The notes: generated by a model not told the origin, from the letters alone. A stretch of 64,000 nucleotides of DNA from Odobenus rosmarus divergens (GCF_000321225.1 NW_004450383.1:367145-431144), one strand, 5' to 3'. Shown: positions 1-14,585, counted from the stretch's first letter. A program made the numbers and translations.

Positions 1-968
1 CATCAGGGAAATCCAAATCAAAACCTCAATGAGATATCACCTCACACCAGTCAGAATGGCTAAAATTAACAAGTCAGGAAACAACATATGTTGGCAGGGA
101 TGCGAAGAAAGGGGGACCCTCCTACACTGTTGGTGGGAGTGCAAGCTGGTGCAACCACTCTGGAAAACAGTCTGGAGGTTTCTCAAAAAGCTGAGAATAG
201 AGCTACCATATGATCCAGGAATTGCACTACTGGGTATTTACCCCAAAGATACAAATGTAGGGATCCGAAGGGGTCTGTGCACCCCAATGTTTATAGCAGC
301 AATGTCCACAATAGCCAAACAGTGGAAAGAGCCAAGATGTCCTTCGACAGATGAATGGATAAAGAAGAAGTGGAATATATATACAATGGAATATTATGCA
401 GCCATCAAAAGGAATGAAATCTTGCCATTTGCAACGACCTGGATAGAACTGGAGAGTGTTATGTTGAGCAAAATAAGTCAATCAGAGAAAGACATGTATC
501 ATATGACCTCACTGATATGAGGAATTCTTAATCTCAGGAAACAAACTGAGGGTTGCTGGAGTGGAGGGGGGTGGGAGGGATGGAGTGGCTGGGTGATAGA
601 CATTGGGGAGGGTATGTGCTATGGTGAACACTGTGAATTGTGCAAGACTGTTGAATCACAGATCTGTACCTCTGAAACAAATAATACAGTATATGTTAAA
701 AAAAAAAAAGAAGTTAGCAGGAGGGGAAGAATGAAGGAGGGGAATTCGGAGGGGGAGATGAACCATGAGAGACAATGGACTGAAAAACAAACTGAGGGTT
801 CTAGAGGGGAGAGGTGGGAGGATGGATTAGCCTGATGATGGCTATTAAAGAGGGCACGTTCTGCATGGAGCACTGGGTGTTAATGCAAACAATGAATCAT
901 GGAACACTACATCAAAAACTAATGATGTAATGTATGGTGATTAACATATCATAATAATAAAAAACATT
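1..968 (+). mobile_element. LINE-1 3' end: ORF2 C-terminus plus 3' UTR
   Basis: A carnivoran LINE-1 runs off the left edge of the window. From 29 to 520 the C-terminal part of ORF2 (the reverse transcriptase/endonuclease protein) is open without internal stops. Recognisable stretches are [33 protein letters not shown] and CPSTDEWIKK, ending at the natural stop after MYHMTSLI. The G-rich 3' UTR follows (GGTTGCTGGAGTGG, later GCACTGGGTGTTA), and the element ends in an A-rich tail near 968. The uninterrupted frame suggests a fairly young copy. Whether it is full length cannot be seen. A 3' UTR piece of the same family is found inverted at 33545-33730. Confidence 0.9.
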
Positions 969-1841
<873 letters not shown>

Positions 1842-2954
1842 TGAGTTTCTGTACATTTCTACATTTTAAAAAATCTTTTCTTGTCATTTTACCTTAGCAT
1901 TTGCACTAGGCAAAGTTTTATTTCTGTTTATGACATTTTAATTAATCTTTATTAATTCCAGTACTAATACTTTGCAATCAGCAGTTTGCAGCCTTGTATA
2001 ATAGTATAGGTGCCAGTGTAGTTCTCAAGGCTAGTGGGTTAAGCATCTTCACCAGATTTCAGTGTAGAGGAAGCATGTTAAAGGTCAAGTGGTTTATTGT
2101 CTCTCATGAAATGTGATTTCTTTATAACCTTTCCTCTCTCCCTGTATTTACCATCACTGCTTCATAAAATTCAGTTTTTCCCAAACTTCGAGATTAAAAG
2201 GTCACTATTTCTCAGGATTTTTTTCTCCTATTTGTGTGCCACCCAAAATCTTTTTGTAGTATCTAAATACCCATATGTGCAACATTACCATTCGGCTTGT
2301 GAAAATATGTATTCTACCTGTTATTTTTATGGTGATCTCATTAAGTCAAGCTGACAGAGAAGAGATGAATCATTCCCATATGATTTCTCAGTGTAACTTG
2401 TCTCATGATAGAGCTTTACTTGGGAGTGTTCCAGAATTTACATATGTTGGTTAGTAATGTCAACTGCAGGGTAGGCTTAGTACTGAAGTAGCCGAGGATC
2501 CAGCTTCCTGTGTGGGAAAGAAGGTGGCTGACTTCGAGGTCAAACTCTGCCACCACTATCTGTGTTACCTCGGGTAGGTTATTTTTTGGAATGAACCTGT
2601 TTCTTCACAGGGAACTTATACCTATTGTCACAAAACCTGGTCTAACCCTTTCCCTTAATATTTCAGTGGGAGGGTTTAGGTATCAGCAACTCAAAAGAGT
2701 TCTTTAAGCAGAAATGTTCCTAATCCTCAGTGTCCAAGATTGATGTGCTTTGGCTCTAGTAACACAGCCCCTCCTGCTGGTGTGTTAAAGCTGTTTGGTA
2801 TTTATGTAAAATATTAAGGTTAAATATGTACTTTTTTCTAATATATTGAAACCGGGTTTAAAAACAATTTGAAGTCATAAAAATTTGTAAAAGTATACAT
2901 ATGCTGACTTTTTATTTCTATAATTTGTAGTAATACATTGATAATTGGTAATAA

Positions 2955-3140
2955 CAAAGCAACAGTGATAGTAATGTTAGTTATATGCCAGGACCCAGTT
3001 ATGAGACAACTTGCTGAGGTTATTATACTCATTTTTACAGTTGAGAAAATGGCAGTACAAACATGAGAAATGTCAATTTGAATGATACAGGCCTTAGCGG
3101 ACTTACAAAATTATTGTAGTTAATAAATGAGTGGTAGAAG
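2955..3140 (-). repeat. MIR fossil
   Basis: Antisense MIR core: TATGCCAGGACCCAG followed by CTCATTTTTACAGTTGAGAAAATG. Ancient and diverged. Confidence 0.5.
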
Positions 3141-3340
3141 GCTGTATTAGATGAAACTCATGACCTAAATTTGATTTCCAGCTGTGTCATTTATTATGTG
3201 ACCCTAGAGAGATCACTGACATTCAGGGCTTTAGTGTACTCATTGGGAAAATGGAAATGATAATCCCTTCCTTATACCACAGGATTATTGACAAGACCAA
3301 GTTAATATTTATGAAACTGCCTTATAAAATAGAATGTCCT
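3140..3340 (+). repeat. MIR fossil
   Basis: Sense-orientation MIR: TTATGTGACCCTAGAGAGATC, then a TCATTGGGAAAATGG core with a declining 3' part. Confidence 0.6.
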
Positions 3341-4734
3341 ATTAGAATGTACTCTCTTTTTTTTTTTTTCAGGAGAAATAGTCATTACAGCTAGGATTCT
3401 AAAATTTCCTAAAAAAAAAAAAAGACTTCTTTGTTTTATTCTCATTTTTAAAGAAGTTACAAAGCAATATTTCAAAATACTTATTTAGGCCCAAACTAGA
3501 AATTAAAAAGAAATGGGCTTCAGTCCATTGTTAAATAGGTTTTTGGGTTTCTGAGGATAATAGATATGGCTGTATCATTTATAAAGCACTTGCTTCTAGT
3601 GATTCTGCCAACAGTAATGTAGGTGAGGAAGTTGTAATACTCATTAAATATTAATGCTGAAAGAAATGTAGTTCAAAAAGGTTGTGTTTTACCCCAGAAG
3701 GGTAGTAACAAAATAAGGCCTTATCCTCTGATTTCTGCTATATTACAGCAAAAATTACCAAAATTTAGGCCTTATACCCACCAAAAGATTTCAAGAGTAA
3801 TTAATTGATTTAGACTTAATGAAGATAGATACTGAATAAATTAAACAGAATAGAACAATGTGGTGGTCCCCTAACTTTCTCATGTTATTTATTGAAGTTT
3901 AGAAACCCTGCATTACACCAGTCTTTCTTCACTAGTTATGCACAGGTAAACTATCTGGATTCCTGTCCCTTATACATGCATACGTAAAGATTTAGAATTG
4001 TTGTGGAAATTTAACCTCTATAAATCCAGTAGATTTGGAAAGAACATTTTTTACCTTACAAGTTTCTTATTTATATGCAAAGATGATAAAATTTGACAAG
4101 ATAGTTTTTCCACTGATAGATGTTTAACAATTGCAAGCTTTACTGGTTTTATTTAATATCATGAACTTGTTGACTTTTCTTAATGACCCAACTGAATCCA
4201 TCCTTGTCTCTGCTACAGTATGATCTAGGTAATAGATAAATGTTTGTATGTCTTTGGCTTCTAAATATTTGGATTCTACAATCATGATGGGACAATTATC
4301 ATACTTTTGAAGGTTGTTAAGGCAAATCTGGAATATCAAAATATTGATTTGAATAATTTACATGCTAAAATGTCCTTATTTACACATTATTTAATTTTGA
4401 CAAACAGGGTGTTGGTTTGATTTCTCTTACATCAAGTTCTAAAAGAAGAAAATATATTTACTTTCAGGAAAAAGAATACCTAATACAATGTGCAGGACTT
4501 CATTTGAGGATTTAAATGTAAATTTTGTATTTCAAACTTTTGCTTGAGTCGGATATGTAGAGTTGAATTTTAAACAGCAAATATGCTTGTAAATTTTGAA
4601 GTTCAAGTCAAATAGTATCATTGACAAAGAAAAAAAGGTTGCATTTTCATGATGCAAAATATCTGGATGAAAAATTTTTAAAATAGATGTCCTCCGAGTT
4701 TAATGGATATAAAGTAACATATATAAGGATATGT

Positions 4735-4800
4735 AGGTAACAAGGGCAGAAGCAAGGCTTGAACTTAGTATCTCTGACTCCAAACCTTGTACCCTTTCAT
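4735..4800 (-). repeat. MIR fragment
   Basis: Short antisense MIR-like segment with AGCAAGGCTTGAACTTAG, corresponding to the tRNA-like end of MIR. Weak. Confidence 0.35.
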
Positions 4801-5015
4801 TAGAAATTGCTTTACTATCATTTGTGTTCCCTGTTGACACAGTGACAACTTAGAAATATTTGAAAATATCAAGATGGCTTTTCTCTCTTGCACTGCTTCG
4901 ATATTCATATTCAATGTGTTGCCCGGTAAATTTTCAACTTATTTTCGTTGATGAGGTCTGTTATTTTTAAAGATATTGACTGAATTAATATATGATTATT
5001 GACTATTACACTTAA

Positions 5016-5276
<261 letters not shown>

Positions 5277-6089
5277 TAGATTTCAGCAGCATGATTTAGA
5301 TTGTATTTTATACAGGAAAATAATTCTGTATTGCCCATTGTCAGTGGTTAGTTATCTGTGTACTTCTTAATGCAGATTACCTACAATTCATCTTATAAAA
5401 CGGCTCTCACTGTAGACTTTTCCTATCAGTGAGAAGGAAATTAGCATTTCTCTAATTACTACCAAAGGAAATGTATCAGGCAAACAAATTAGCAATTAGT
5501 ACATTGTGGTAGTTGGCTAAGACCACAAAATATTTAAAAAAACAACATAAACAAATTTTTTTGGAAGCTGAAGATTGACTCATCTTTATTCAGAGACTAC
5601 TCTCAGTGATAAGGAGAACAAAGTATACTGATAATTACATTTCAGAAAATGTCTAAAGATATTTGAATGTGTCAATATTCAGAATAGAGAAAATAAAATA
5701 TAGTGATAATTATAATATTTTAGAATATTTCTGCAAATATTTAAATGAATTACAATGCCTATGGATGTTTATAAATACATTTTTCTTAACTTTTATTCTA
5801 TGACTATGAGAAAAAATAGATCTTAGTTGTTTAAATTAAAAATTTTTTTCCAATAATTGAGTTCAAAAATGATATACTGATAATTTATCTCAAGTTACCA
5901 ATTGAGTACTAAAAATATATGTTTTGGATTTGTTACCACTTTCTTTACTATGAAATATTTTCAATAACTGAAGATTATACAGAATAACAAAACAAACTTC
6001 ATAGTATCCACCATCCAACCTGACAAACCTTAATATTGTGCCATATTTGCTTCAGATCTCTTTATTCTTGTCTTAAGAAATATAATATT

Positions 6090-6680
6090 AAATATACAAT
6101 TGAAACTCCTTTTGCATTTGCCATGGAACGGGGGGATATGTCTCTTCAAGTCTATCAAAAGAAGTAAAGATTAATTCCCACAACTTTACATGGCATGGTT
6201 TAAGGAAGGCTTTCGTAGGGAGAGGGAAAACACAAATTAGCAATATACAGATGCTTGGAATCCTCCAATAGCTCCAACAAAATTTGGGAATGCATGCCGA
6301 GGCCATGTTATCTACTGGATATAGAAATGATGTGGATTTCATTACATTGGAAAGGCTGAGCCCTCTATGAGTCTCTCATCTTACAGAGGAAAGTAAGAAA
6401 ATGGCCTTATCAGTGAAAGAATTTACAAGCTGCTTGACACCAGACAGTGAGGATTTGGGGTGCCAGCTATTTATTGGGGCTCTCTACAAAGGCTGGCTGC
6501 TCCAAACCAGAGGACTCTGGAGAAGTTTAGGTCTTCTAACTATGGTCTTAACGCAGGGTTGAACTTAAGCACCATGCCAATCTCTCCATGTGGAAGGGCC
6601 TCCCCACACCATACACCAGGCAGGCAGGACCCAACTAGCTGGCTATCCAGGCAAACCATAATGAGCGCTCTACTATAGTT
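6090..6680. other. Unassigned GC-richer segment
   Basis: This stretch of about 590 bp is clearly less AT-rich than its surroundings. It carries short open frames on both strands (6088-6342 minus, 6460-6678 plus), neither with a protein I recognise. It abuts an 18-T run at about 6683-6700 and then an old LINE-1. It might be an old LTR or retrocopy fragment. I do not assign it. Confidence 0.3.
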
Positions 6681-6699
6681 GTTTTTTTTTTTTTTTTTT

Positions 6700-7260
6700 T
6701 TACGACTATAGCTTTAAAATAAGTACTGATATGAGGTAAGCAGATTACCCTACCTTATCCTTCTTCAAAATGGTCTTGGTGTCTATTAACCTTTTTAACT
6801 TCTATTTTGCTTTTAGAATTAAGTTCTTTCTGTCTGTTGAATTTGATTGGGACTGCATTGTATTTATAAATTATTTAGAATAAATTGAAGTATGTATGAT
6901 ATTTAATCTTTTCATCTATTATGGCATATCTCTCAATTTACTCATACCTTCCTCGTTGCCTTTCAGTAATAGTTTATAATTTTCTTTATAATTTTTTTTC
7001 ATCTAAATCTTAAATGTCTTGTAGTTTCCATTGTAATTAAACTCACTTTCTATTAGATTTTACTGGTTGTTGCTAATACATGGGTTTTTGTAATTACTTA
7101 GTCTCTAGCAAACTGGCTTAAGTCTTTCATCAGTTATCATAATTTTTCTATGGATTTTTTTGGATGTTTTATGCCAACAGTGACAGTTCTGTTTTGTTGT
7201 ATTTGTTTGTTTGTTTTTCTAGACTATATACTCCCCCACCCCTCACCCCCTTGGCTTAAT
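6700..7260 (-). mobile_element. Old LINE-1 ORF2 fragment
   Basis: Antisense remnant of LINE-1 reverse transcriptase, recognisable from the order of diverged ORF2 segments, for example TTTGATTGGGACTGCATTG and GGCATATCTCTCAATTTA. Many stops and indels; non-functional. It probably belongs with the piece at 7905-9540. Confidence 0.6.
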
Positions 7261-7429
7261 GATCAGGATAAGAAAGTCAGTACCACATCAAATTAAAACA
7301 GTGGTAGCCATTGTTCTGTCATTACTGATTTTAAAGAGAATACATCTAATGTTTTACCTTTAAGTATGATATTTACTATTGGTTGCGGTAATGCTAATAA
7401 GGGCTAACATTTTTTAACTCATTGTTTTC

Positions 7430-7585
7430 AGGGACATTTCAAAGTTATTTACATGTAAAAATCGTTTACCTCTCTGAATGAAGAAGTTTTAGCACAACAA
7501 TGTTCAGTAATTTGCCCAGTTATGTGGCAGAGCTAAAATTTGAAGCAGAGTGGGCTCCAGAATCCCAGAATTGACATTCTTAGCC
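7430..7585 (-). repeat. MIR fossil
   Basis: Antisense MIR: AGTAATTTGCCCAGTTATGTGGCAGAGCTAAAATTTGAA matches the MIR core and tRNA-like end in reverse. It sits between the two LINE-1 remnants. Confidence 0.55.
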
Positions 7586-7695
7586 AAAATGTTACATTAC
7601 CTAGATATATATTTTATCAATTATAGGCAGTTCCCTTCCATTCCTGATTTATTAAAAATCGCTTAATCATAATGGGATTTAATTTTATCAGCTGT

Positions 7696-7891
7696 GGGGC
7701 GCCTGGGTGGCTCAATCTGTTATGTGTCCGCTTTCAGCTCAGGTCCTGATCCCCGGTTCCTGGGATCCAGTCCGCAACCAGAACCAGGCTCCTTGCTCTG
7801 CAGGGAGCCTGATTCTCCCTCTGCCTGCTTCTGCCCCTGCTTGTGCTCTCTCTCTCTCTGACAAATAAATAAATAAAATCTTTAAAAAAAT
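7696..7891 (+). mobile_element. Carnivoran tRNA-derived SINE
   Basis: Starts GGGGCGCCTGGGTGGCTC, continues through the pyrimidine-rich CTCTCTCTCTCTCTG, and ends with an AAATAAATAAATAAAATC tail. Flanking TSD is ATTTTATCAGCTG at 7682-7694 and the same with one mismatch at 7892-7904. The one-base difference and several internal changes suggest a moderately old insertion. Confidence 0.93.
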
Positions 7892-7904
7892 ATTTTATCA
7901 ACTG

Positions 7905-9540
7905 CTTTTTCATCAACTATTGAAAATATTACAAGGTTTTCCTTTGTGAAGCTCTTAATTTGGTAAATTATATTCTATTTTTTCTAACATTAAAACATCT
8001 TCACATTCATAGGATAAAAGCGATTTCCTTTTTTTTTTTGCTTTTATTATACTTTGCTGATTTCAGTGCATTAAAATATTAAATTTTTGTAATTATGGCA
8101 TATATTGCCATGGGCTTATTACCATCGATTAAAAATTTATTATCTTTGATCTCTTACCATGAGATTAGTCTATAATTTTCCTTCCTTATAATTGTCTTTG
8201 TCTAGTTTTGATCAACATTATACAACCCTCTAACTTTGGGAGCATTCTTATTTTCTAGTATTTAGAATAGTCTGTATGAGTTAGGAATCATCTGTTTCTT
8301 AAACATTTGTTAGAAATTCCCTGTAAAAATAGCGACTTGGTGATTTGATGTAGTAGAATTTTGTGGTTATATATCTATCCAGTTTTGCTACTTTATCTTA
8401 GATTTTTGAAAGTCTGTTTTCTAAGAATTATTTTCATCCATCCAAGTTTTCAAGTGTATTGGCATAAAACTATTTTCAGTATTTTCTTATTTTATTTGTT
8501 GCTGTATGTTTTTATTAACATTGTTTAGGATGTGTGTTAATATTGCTTTTATTCATAGTATTTATTCCCTTCTATTTTCTCTGGATTTGCTTTCCCTTTT
8601 TTCTAGTTTATTGAAATAAATACTTAACTTATTAATATTCAGATTTTTTCTCTTCTAATATGAACTTTTGTGGCTATAACTTTTTTCTAAGTACTATTTT
8701 ACATGCTTTGCAAAAGTTTTAAAGTGTAGAGCTTCATTAATCATTCTAAACTTATCCTAATACCACTGCATTGATTTTTTTTCTGTTTAAGAGTTATTTA
8801 GAAATAATGTCAATTAATTTCAATCTATATGTAATTATACATTTTTAATTTACTTGCACTGTGGTAAGATATGTATGATTCCAATTGCTGGGCATGACTG
8901 CTCTATGGCCTGTGGTATGGTCAATTATTATGCCTGTCCCTGTGTGCTAGGCAAAAAGATCACCATTTAATTGATGGGTGAAAGTTTTTATATATATCCA
9001 TTAAATTAAGCCCTCTAATTATATTTCTCAAATATTTATATCTTCACTATTTTTTTATTTTTATTTTTTTTAAAGATTTTATTTGTTTATTTGAGAGAGA
9101 GAGAGAATGAGAGATAGAGAGCACGAGAGGGAAGAGGGTCAGAGGGAGAAGCAGACTCCCCGCTGAGCAGGGAGCCCGATGTGGGACTCGATCCCGGGAC
9201 TCCAGGATCATGACCTGAGCCGAAGGCAGTTGCTTAACCAACTGAGCCACCCAGGCGCCCACTTCACTATTTTTTTAAAAATCTCCTTGGTCAAGCGATC
9301 ATTGAGACACTTGGGCATATCTATTATAATTCTTAATTTTTAACTTTTTTCTTAAAATTTTGACCATTTTTGTTTTATGTATTATGGGAACTTATTTTCA
9401 AGTACATATGAATTATATTTTTCTTTTCTTTTATTGGTGCATTGAATTTACTCCATTTATATTTATTTGCCTTTCAGATCTTATTTCTACTCCTTTTTTT
9501 GTAATTTCATTTTTTTCTTTTCTCAAATAACCATATAATC
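7905..9540 (-). mobile_element. Old LINE-1 ORF2 fragment, split by a SINE
   Basis: Continuation of the antisense LINE-1 ORF2 relic, T-rich on the + strand and degraded, interrupted by the SINE at 9058-9261. No open frame survives. Limits are approximate, judged by loss of recognisable LINE-1 order. Confidence 0.55.
9058..9261 (-). mobile_element. Carnivoran tRNA-derived SINE
   Basis: Reverse-oriented SINE ending (on +) CTGAGCCACCCAGGCGCCC. It starts with the T-rich complement of the tail and a GA-rich stretch. The TSD CTTCACTATTTTTTTA is at 9042-9057 and 9262-9277, perfect over 16 bp, so this is a young copy. It is inserted into the old LINE-1. Confidence 0.95.
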
Positions 9541-9604
9541 ACCTGATACTTTGTTATTTATTCACGTTTATTTACCATATGCATCCCCATTTACTCCACT
9601 AACT

Positions 9605-9730
9605 CCCCACACATATGCTGAAATACAAGCTTCTTAAGAGCAAGAACTCTGTTATTCACTGCTGTACAATTAATGCCTTTCAACAGTGCCTACACATCAT
9701 AATTGGGTGGTAATTATTGAATTGATTGGT
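9605..9730 (+). repeat. L2 3' end fossil
   Basis: AGCTTCTTAAGAGCAAGAACTCTG, then CTGCTGTAC and CAGTGCCTACACAT follow the order of the L2 3' end. Confidence 0.55.
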
Positions 9731-9919
9731 TTTGAGCAGTTACAAGAGGTGTTTTCTCATTTTAAATCAAGTCATAATTAGAAACATAGAATAATAACAT
9801 TATTGAAAAATAAGATCTTAGAGATGCATTTCTGTCCTGCATTTTATAAAGAGAACTTGGCTCTTTAGGAATATCTTCTTGTATCTGCAAGCAAACAGGC
9901 TTCTAAATAAGACCTATTT

Positions 9920-10035
9920 AAAAGGAAAAGAAAAACAAAAGGAAAGGCAAGGAAAGGAAAGGAAAAGAAAAGAAAGAAAGGAAAAAGGAAAGGAAAGGAG
10001 GAAGGAAGCAAGCAAACAAAGAAGGAAAAGAAAAC
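9920..10035 (+). repeat. Purine-rich (AAAGG)n-like simple repeat
   Basis: Almost pure purine run of GGAAAG and AAAGA units on the + strand, interrupted and ending in GAAGGAAGCAAGCAAAC. Confidence 0.9.
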
Positions 10036-10039
10036 TGGA

Positions 10040-13000
10040 AGCAAGCCAGTACAGCTAGGTCCTACTGTAAAACATTTCCAGAGATCACTAGGAGAAAAGA
10101 TACAGGAAAAATGCCACTAAATCTACCCTGCTCAGGGCAGATGGTACTAACTGATTCCAGCATTATGTCCTGTGGAAACAGGAACTGACATCACAGTCCT
10201 TTCTCTACCAACATTCCAGGCAGCCATTCCCAAATCCATGTAGTTAAGCAGTTGAGATAAAACCTACTCTCCATTTTTCTTAGCTAACTGTACCTGCATT
10301 CCTATTTCCCAGCTTGATCCATTTCCATGTCCCATTATTTCCAATTCCTAAGATTTACGCTGCCTTAGGAAAAGGGCCACAGATGCAAATTTTTTAAAAG
10401 ATAAAACTATTCATTACATACCTAATCTATTCTAGGTACAATGATCAGCTCTTTTTAACGAATTATCTCTATCCTTCCTGTGAGCAGGTACACTTATAAA
10501 TGCAACAAAAATACTAAAGTAACAGAATTGGGTGCTAAATATTGCTACCCCTATTTTACAAATGACAAAACTAAGGATCAGATTATTAAAAAGTTATAGG
10601 AAATGACATAAATTATTATTACTACTAAGAATAAAGGCAAATAAAAATATAAAAGTACAAACAGAGAGAAATACATAATCATGCCATGAACTTCAGTCTT
10701 TCTGGACCCTACAATTACTCCCCACCATGCTTAGCTACTACACCAATACTCACTTAGACACAATTTCATGAAGTCTTATTTTATACTTATATTTTATACT
10801 CCAAAGAGTATTTCTTCTGATGTTAGTATCAAGTTCATGGCACTCCCTAAATCCAACCTAATTAATTCTCTGGACTGGTCCTCACAATTCTCATCCATGG
10901 GGAAGTTCCATTCCCCACTTCAGGGTCCCCAGGGTCTTTTTCATCAGCCTCCCTATTTCCTATCCTCATTTCAAAAAACGTTACCTCTTTAATTGTCTAG
11001 TTTCTTAAAGCTAATAAAATGGTCCTTATGTCTATTTCTGCCATAGAACCTCAGAATTTTCCTAAAATATGCACCCCCCCCAAAATAAACTGACATATGC
11101 ATTGAGACCCTGGATAGTAAAAAGAGTTTTCCTTTGTTATTTGTAATACGTGTCCTGTACCTTCACTTGAGCATGTTCTGTTGGCACTGAAAAGTAAAGC
11201 TTTTAAGTCTTGACTCACTCTAAATAGATAATGTTTTTAGTAGGCCTTTAATTTAAAAGCAACACCTACCTCTATTAGAGCTCACACCAGAGTATAGTTA
11301 CCACTGCTTGTGTTCAGATCTTTCTCTCCATTTCCCCCTTGAAGACAGACATTGAATCTTATTTTTGCTTGTGTGCAAATACACAGCAGTTGTGCAATGA
11401 ACCAATGCTATATTTGAACATTGCAAAAACACAAGCCTGCTAACATGGATTCTGGAAGGAATAGCACTTTTCACTTATGTAAAGCAATTGTGGATATGCT
11501 TTTATGTTGTAGACAATAGTAAACTGGAGCAGGATGTAGAAGTTTGGGGCTGAAGGGAAGACATTTGGCTAATTTTAAAACAATGTCTCCATGAAGAGTT
11601 CAAATCGGGCCTAGTCTCCATTGTAATTTCAATGAGATATAATATTAACAAATTTACAGTGGAATAAATATTTAGAGTTTAAACAGTGCTCTCATTTGCA
11701 TTGTTTTAATATTAAGACCATTTTAGATTATAATGTTAATAAGTGTGTCTTAAATATTCATAATTACATTTATATAAATGTGACTCATATAGTAGTAATA
11801 TTTGTATTCTTTTAACAAAATATATTGATTCTGATGGAGCGAGAATATACAGTTTTGTGCTACTGAAGGAGACCTCCTGGCAGCTGGTGTTTTAGCTAGC
11901 AGGGGATGCCAATTTATAGACACCAATACGTACAGTGGAGGACTTATGACTGGTTGTTTATATATGGTATAAGTTAGCCACTTGCTCCAAGAACCTTAAC
12001 AGTATCATAAATTACATTCTAAATTAACATACCAATTTAAGATATTTTTTTCACAGAGCAACTTATTACATTTCAATGTTACCCTGAGGTATTCTGGGGG
12101 CAATTGTTTAATTTCCCTTGCAGAAATACTTTCCAAAATAAGAGAGATACATGTATACTTATTCTCTAAAAGCACCCTGGGACTTGTGGTCTTAGGTGAG
12201 CTCTCACGCTAATAATAGGGAAGCCTCTTTGGACTGATTATGATCAGATGAGGGAAATATAATGCATATACATCTTGAAGGGAGCTTAGTTCTTAGTGGG
12301 CTGAATTCATGCTAGCCGGTATATGCCCATCCACACATGTTCACTATCCTGGAAATAACAGGCAGTTATATACTCTGGTCACCCTTGAAAACCAAAAATA
12401 ACATATAACTACTTATGATTATACAGACTGACGTTATTCATAATAATGGCCGCTTCATGAGCGTATAGCTCTATGTGGGAATAAATTTTGAAGTAAAATC
12501 CCTTTTATGATTCTTTTTCTCCCAGAAAAAAAATTTATTTATAAATCAATCATTACATATGAATTCAACAAACATAATTATCACTGTCTTGTGCAAAGTA
12601 TGATAAAAAACTTCATAGTGTTATAGACATGCTTGTTATATATATTTATATATTATCTCAACATCTGTCTGTTTTCAGGAATAGAATGGAAATAAAAGCA
12701 TAGTAAAGTTTTAATTTTTCCAATTGAATCTTCTCTCAAGGCACAGTTTATGGCTTTCTAATGTCATTTTTTTTTTCATTAAAATAAGCATTTAGGACAC
12801 TTTAATTGCTGGTGGAAAAACTCTGAAAAATAAACGCTTTGTGAAAATTTTTTAAAAACCATATCTAAGATATAAGCTTTATTGCTTATGCTTTATCTTA
12901 CAGCAGACATCTTATATGCTTTATTTGGAGAATATAAGGCAAGGGAGTTTTTTGCCTAGGATCTATTCAGTAGGCAAACTACTGTGAAGGCAAACAAAAT

Positions 13001-13850
13001 TAATTATTAATAAAAATAATAATATCAACCTGTCTGCCTCACAGTCTTTTTTTTTTTTTTCAAAAACTCAAATCGCCTTTCCATCTACTGCCTAGACCTT
13101 TACATAAGAATTCTCCAGGTGTTTCCAAAATTTCCAGACAATTGCTATGGCAGACCTGGAAATAAACAAGGGCAGTATTATTCATAGAAAGCTATTCACC
13201 AAGGATTTAATGTAATGTGTAAACACAATAATGAGATAAATGAATCCTCTCAAAATGAGGCTAGCAATATAAAATTGTTGCAGAGGCAATATATTTCATT
13301 TGTTGGCCATATTTCCCTTTCCTCAAAAAGTAGGACATTTGCAATATAGATTCCCTGATATGGCACTGAAACTATTGGGAAAACTTTAAAGAAGGAAAAA
13401 GCAAACTTTTCAAAAGATGAATATTAGGTGGTTACACTTGACAAAGGGATGAATCCTTTTAACCAGTAACTTCAATTCTTCCTTTTCCCTCAAGGGACTT
13501 TGCTCAATTTCACGAAGGCCAGCTGTAAATGCTAGGTTTCTGATCTGCCTAAAAGTTATGTTGTGTTTCCCTGCCTTTTTAAGGAAAGGCTCAATGCACA
13601 GTTTTCCTTTTTAAAGTAAACAAACCAACTCCTGGAACACTTAAGTCCCATTCTTAGTAACCAAATTGAGTATTCGCACCGCTGGTTCTTTTTGGAAAAT
13701 GGTATTGTGTGAATATTTTACCAGGGAAGAAATATAGTTTGTTGGATTGAGAAGTGATTTTTATTGTGAATTCTGAGTAATATGTAGGGTGCAAATTTCA
13801 TGTGTGTGCATCTGTGTATATGCACTTAGAAAAAGATCAAGTTATTTAGC
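10040..13850. other. 3.8 kb of unique intronic sequence
   Basis: I find no SINE, LINE or LTR signature here apart from a weak MIR-like stretch near 10470-10600 and short homopolymers. The frames that are open, such as 10768-10992, have no coding character. This is the longest apparently repeat-poor block in the first half of the window. Confidence 0.5.
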
Positions 13851-13859
13851 TTTGGATTG

Positions 13860-14130
13860 AAACTCAGGCATCGGGTTCATCCGACTTGCACACTCGTCCC
13901 CTTAAAAGAGCGCTTTGTCTCTCTTTCACCTAGTCAGCTCATTTCTCTCTCGATGCTCAGCTTAGATGTCAATTCTTCAGGAAGATTCCTGAATGCTTCC
14001 CCTTACGCCATAATCATTACAGTTACAAGCATTTATTTAACATAATTAATAAACTGTAAATGCCATGTTGGCCAGAATATATTCTGATTGTTCACTGCTA
14101 TATTTCCAGTTTGTTGGGTAGTGTGGGCTC
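13860..14130 (+). repeat. L2 3' end fossil
   Basis: Contains the L2-like order AGCTCATTTCTCTC, TTCAGGAAGATTCCTGAATGC, then TTGTTCACTGCTATATTTCCAG. Diverged. Confidence 0.5.
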
Positions 14131-14585
14131 TAAAGTACTTATTGGGAAAAAAAGAAGGAAAGAAAGAAAGCAGAACTTCATTCCTTTGATAGTCTATTTA
14201 ATAATCATTTAAATGTTTGGTTCTGCCATTTCCTCTTGAGTTGGGAGAAATCTTGTATAATGTTCTTTCTAAAGCACAAATTTCTCCTCATTTCCTATGA
14301 ATGTTGAAGTACTTTGAACTCTGTAAACTTTTATGAATGGAAGAAATATATTCCTACTGTTGCAGGTAATCAGAGTTGGATATATTACAATAAAATAATT
14401 TCTGTGATAGCCAAACACTAAGATATTGTTGACTTAAATCCCAGTGGTTCCATGAGTCATGTGCAGAGATGCACCCACCTCCTGGCTTCCCATGAACATA
14501 AAATAAATTCTAATGTAGAAAATCACATTTGTTATCCTGAACTTGTGGTGGCCCTTACATTTTTGTACTATTTCTTAAGGAATCT

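Noticed and set aside
29..520. 163-codon ORF as a host gene
   Set aside because: It is the C-terminus of LINE-1 ORF2, followed by the LINE-1 3' UTR.
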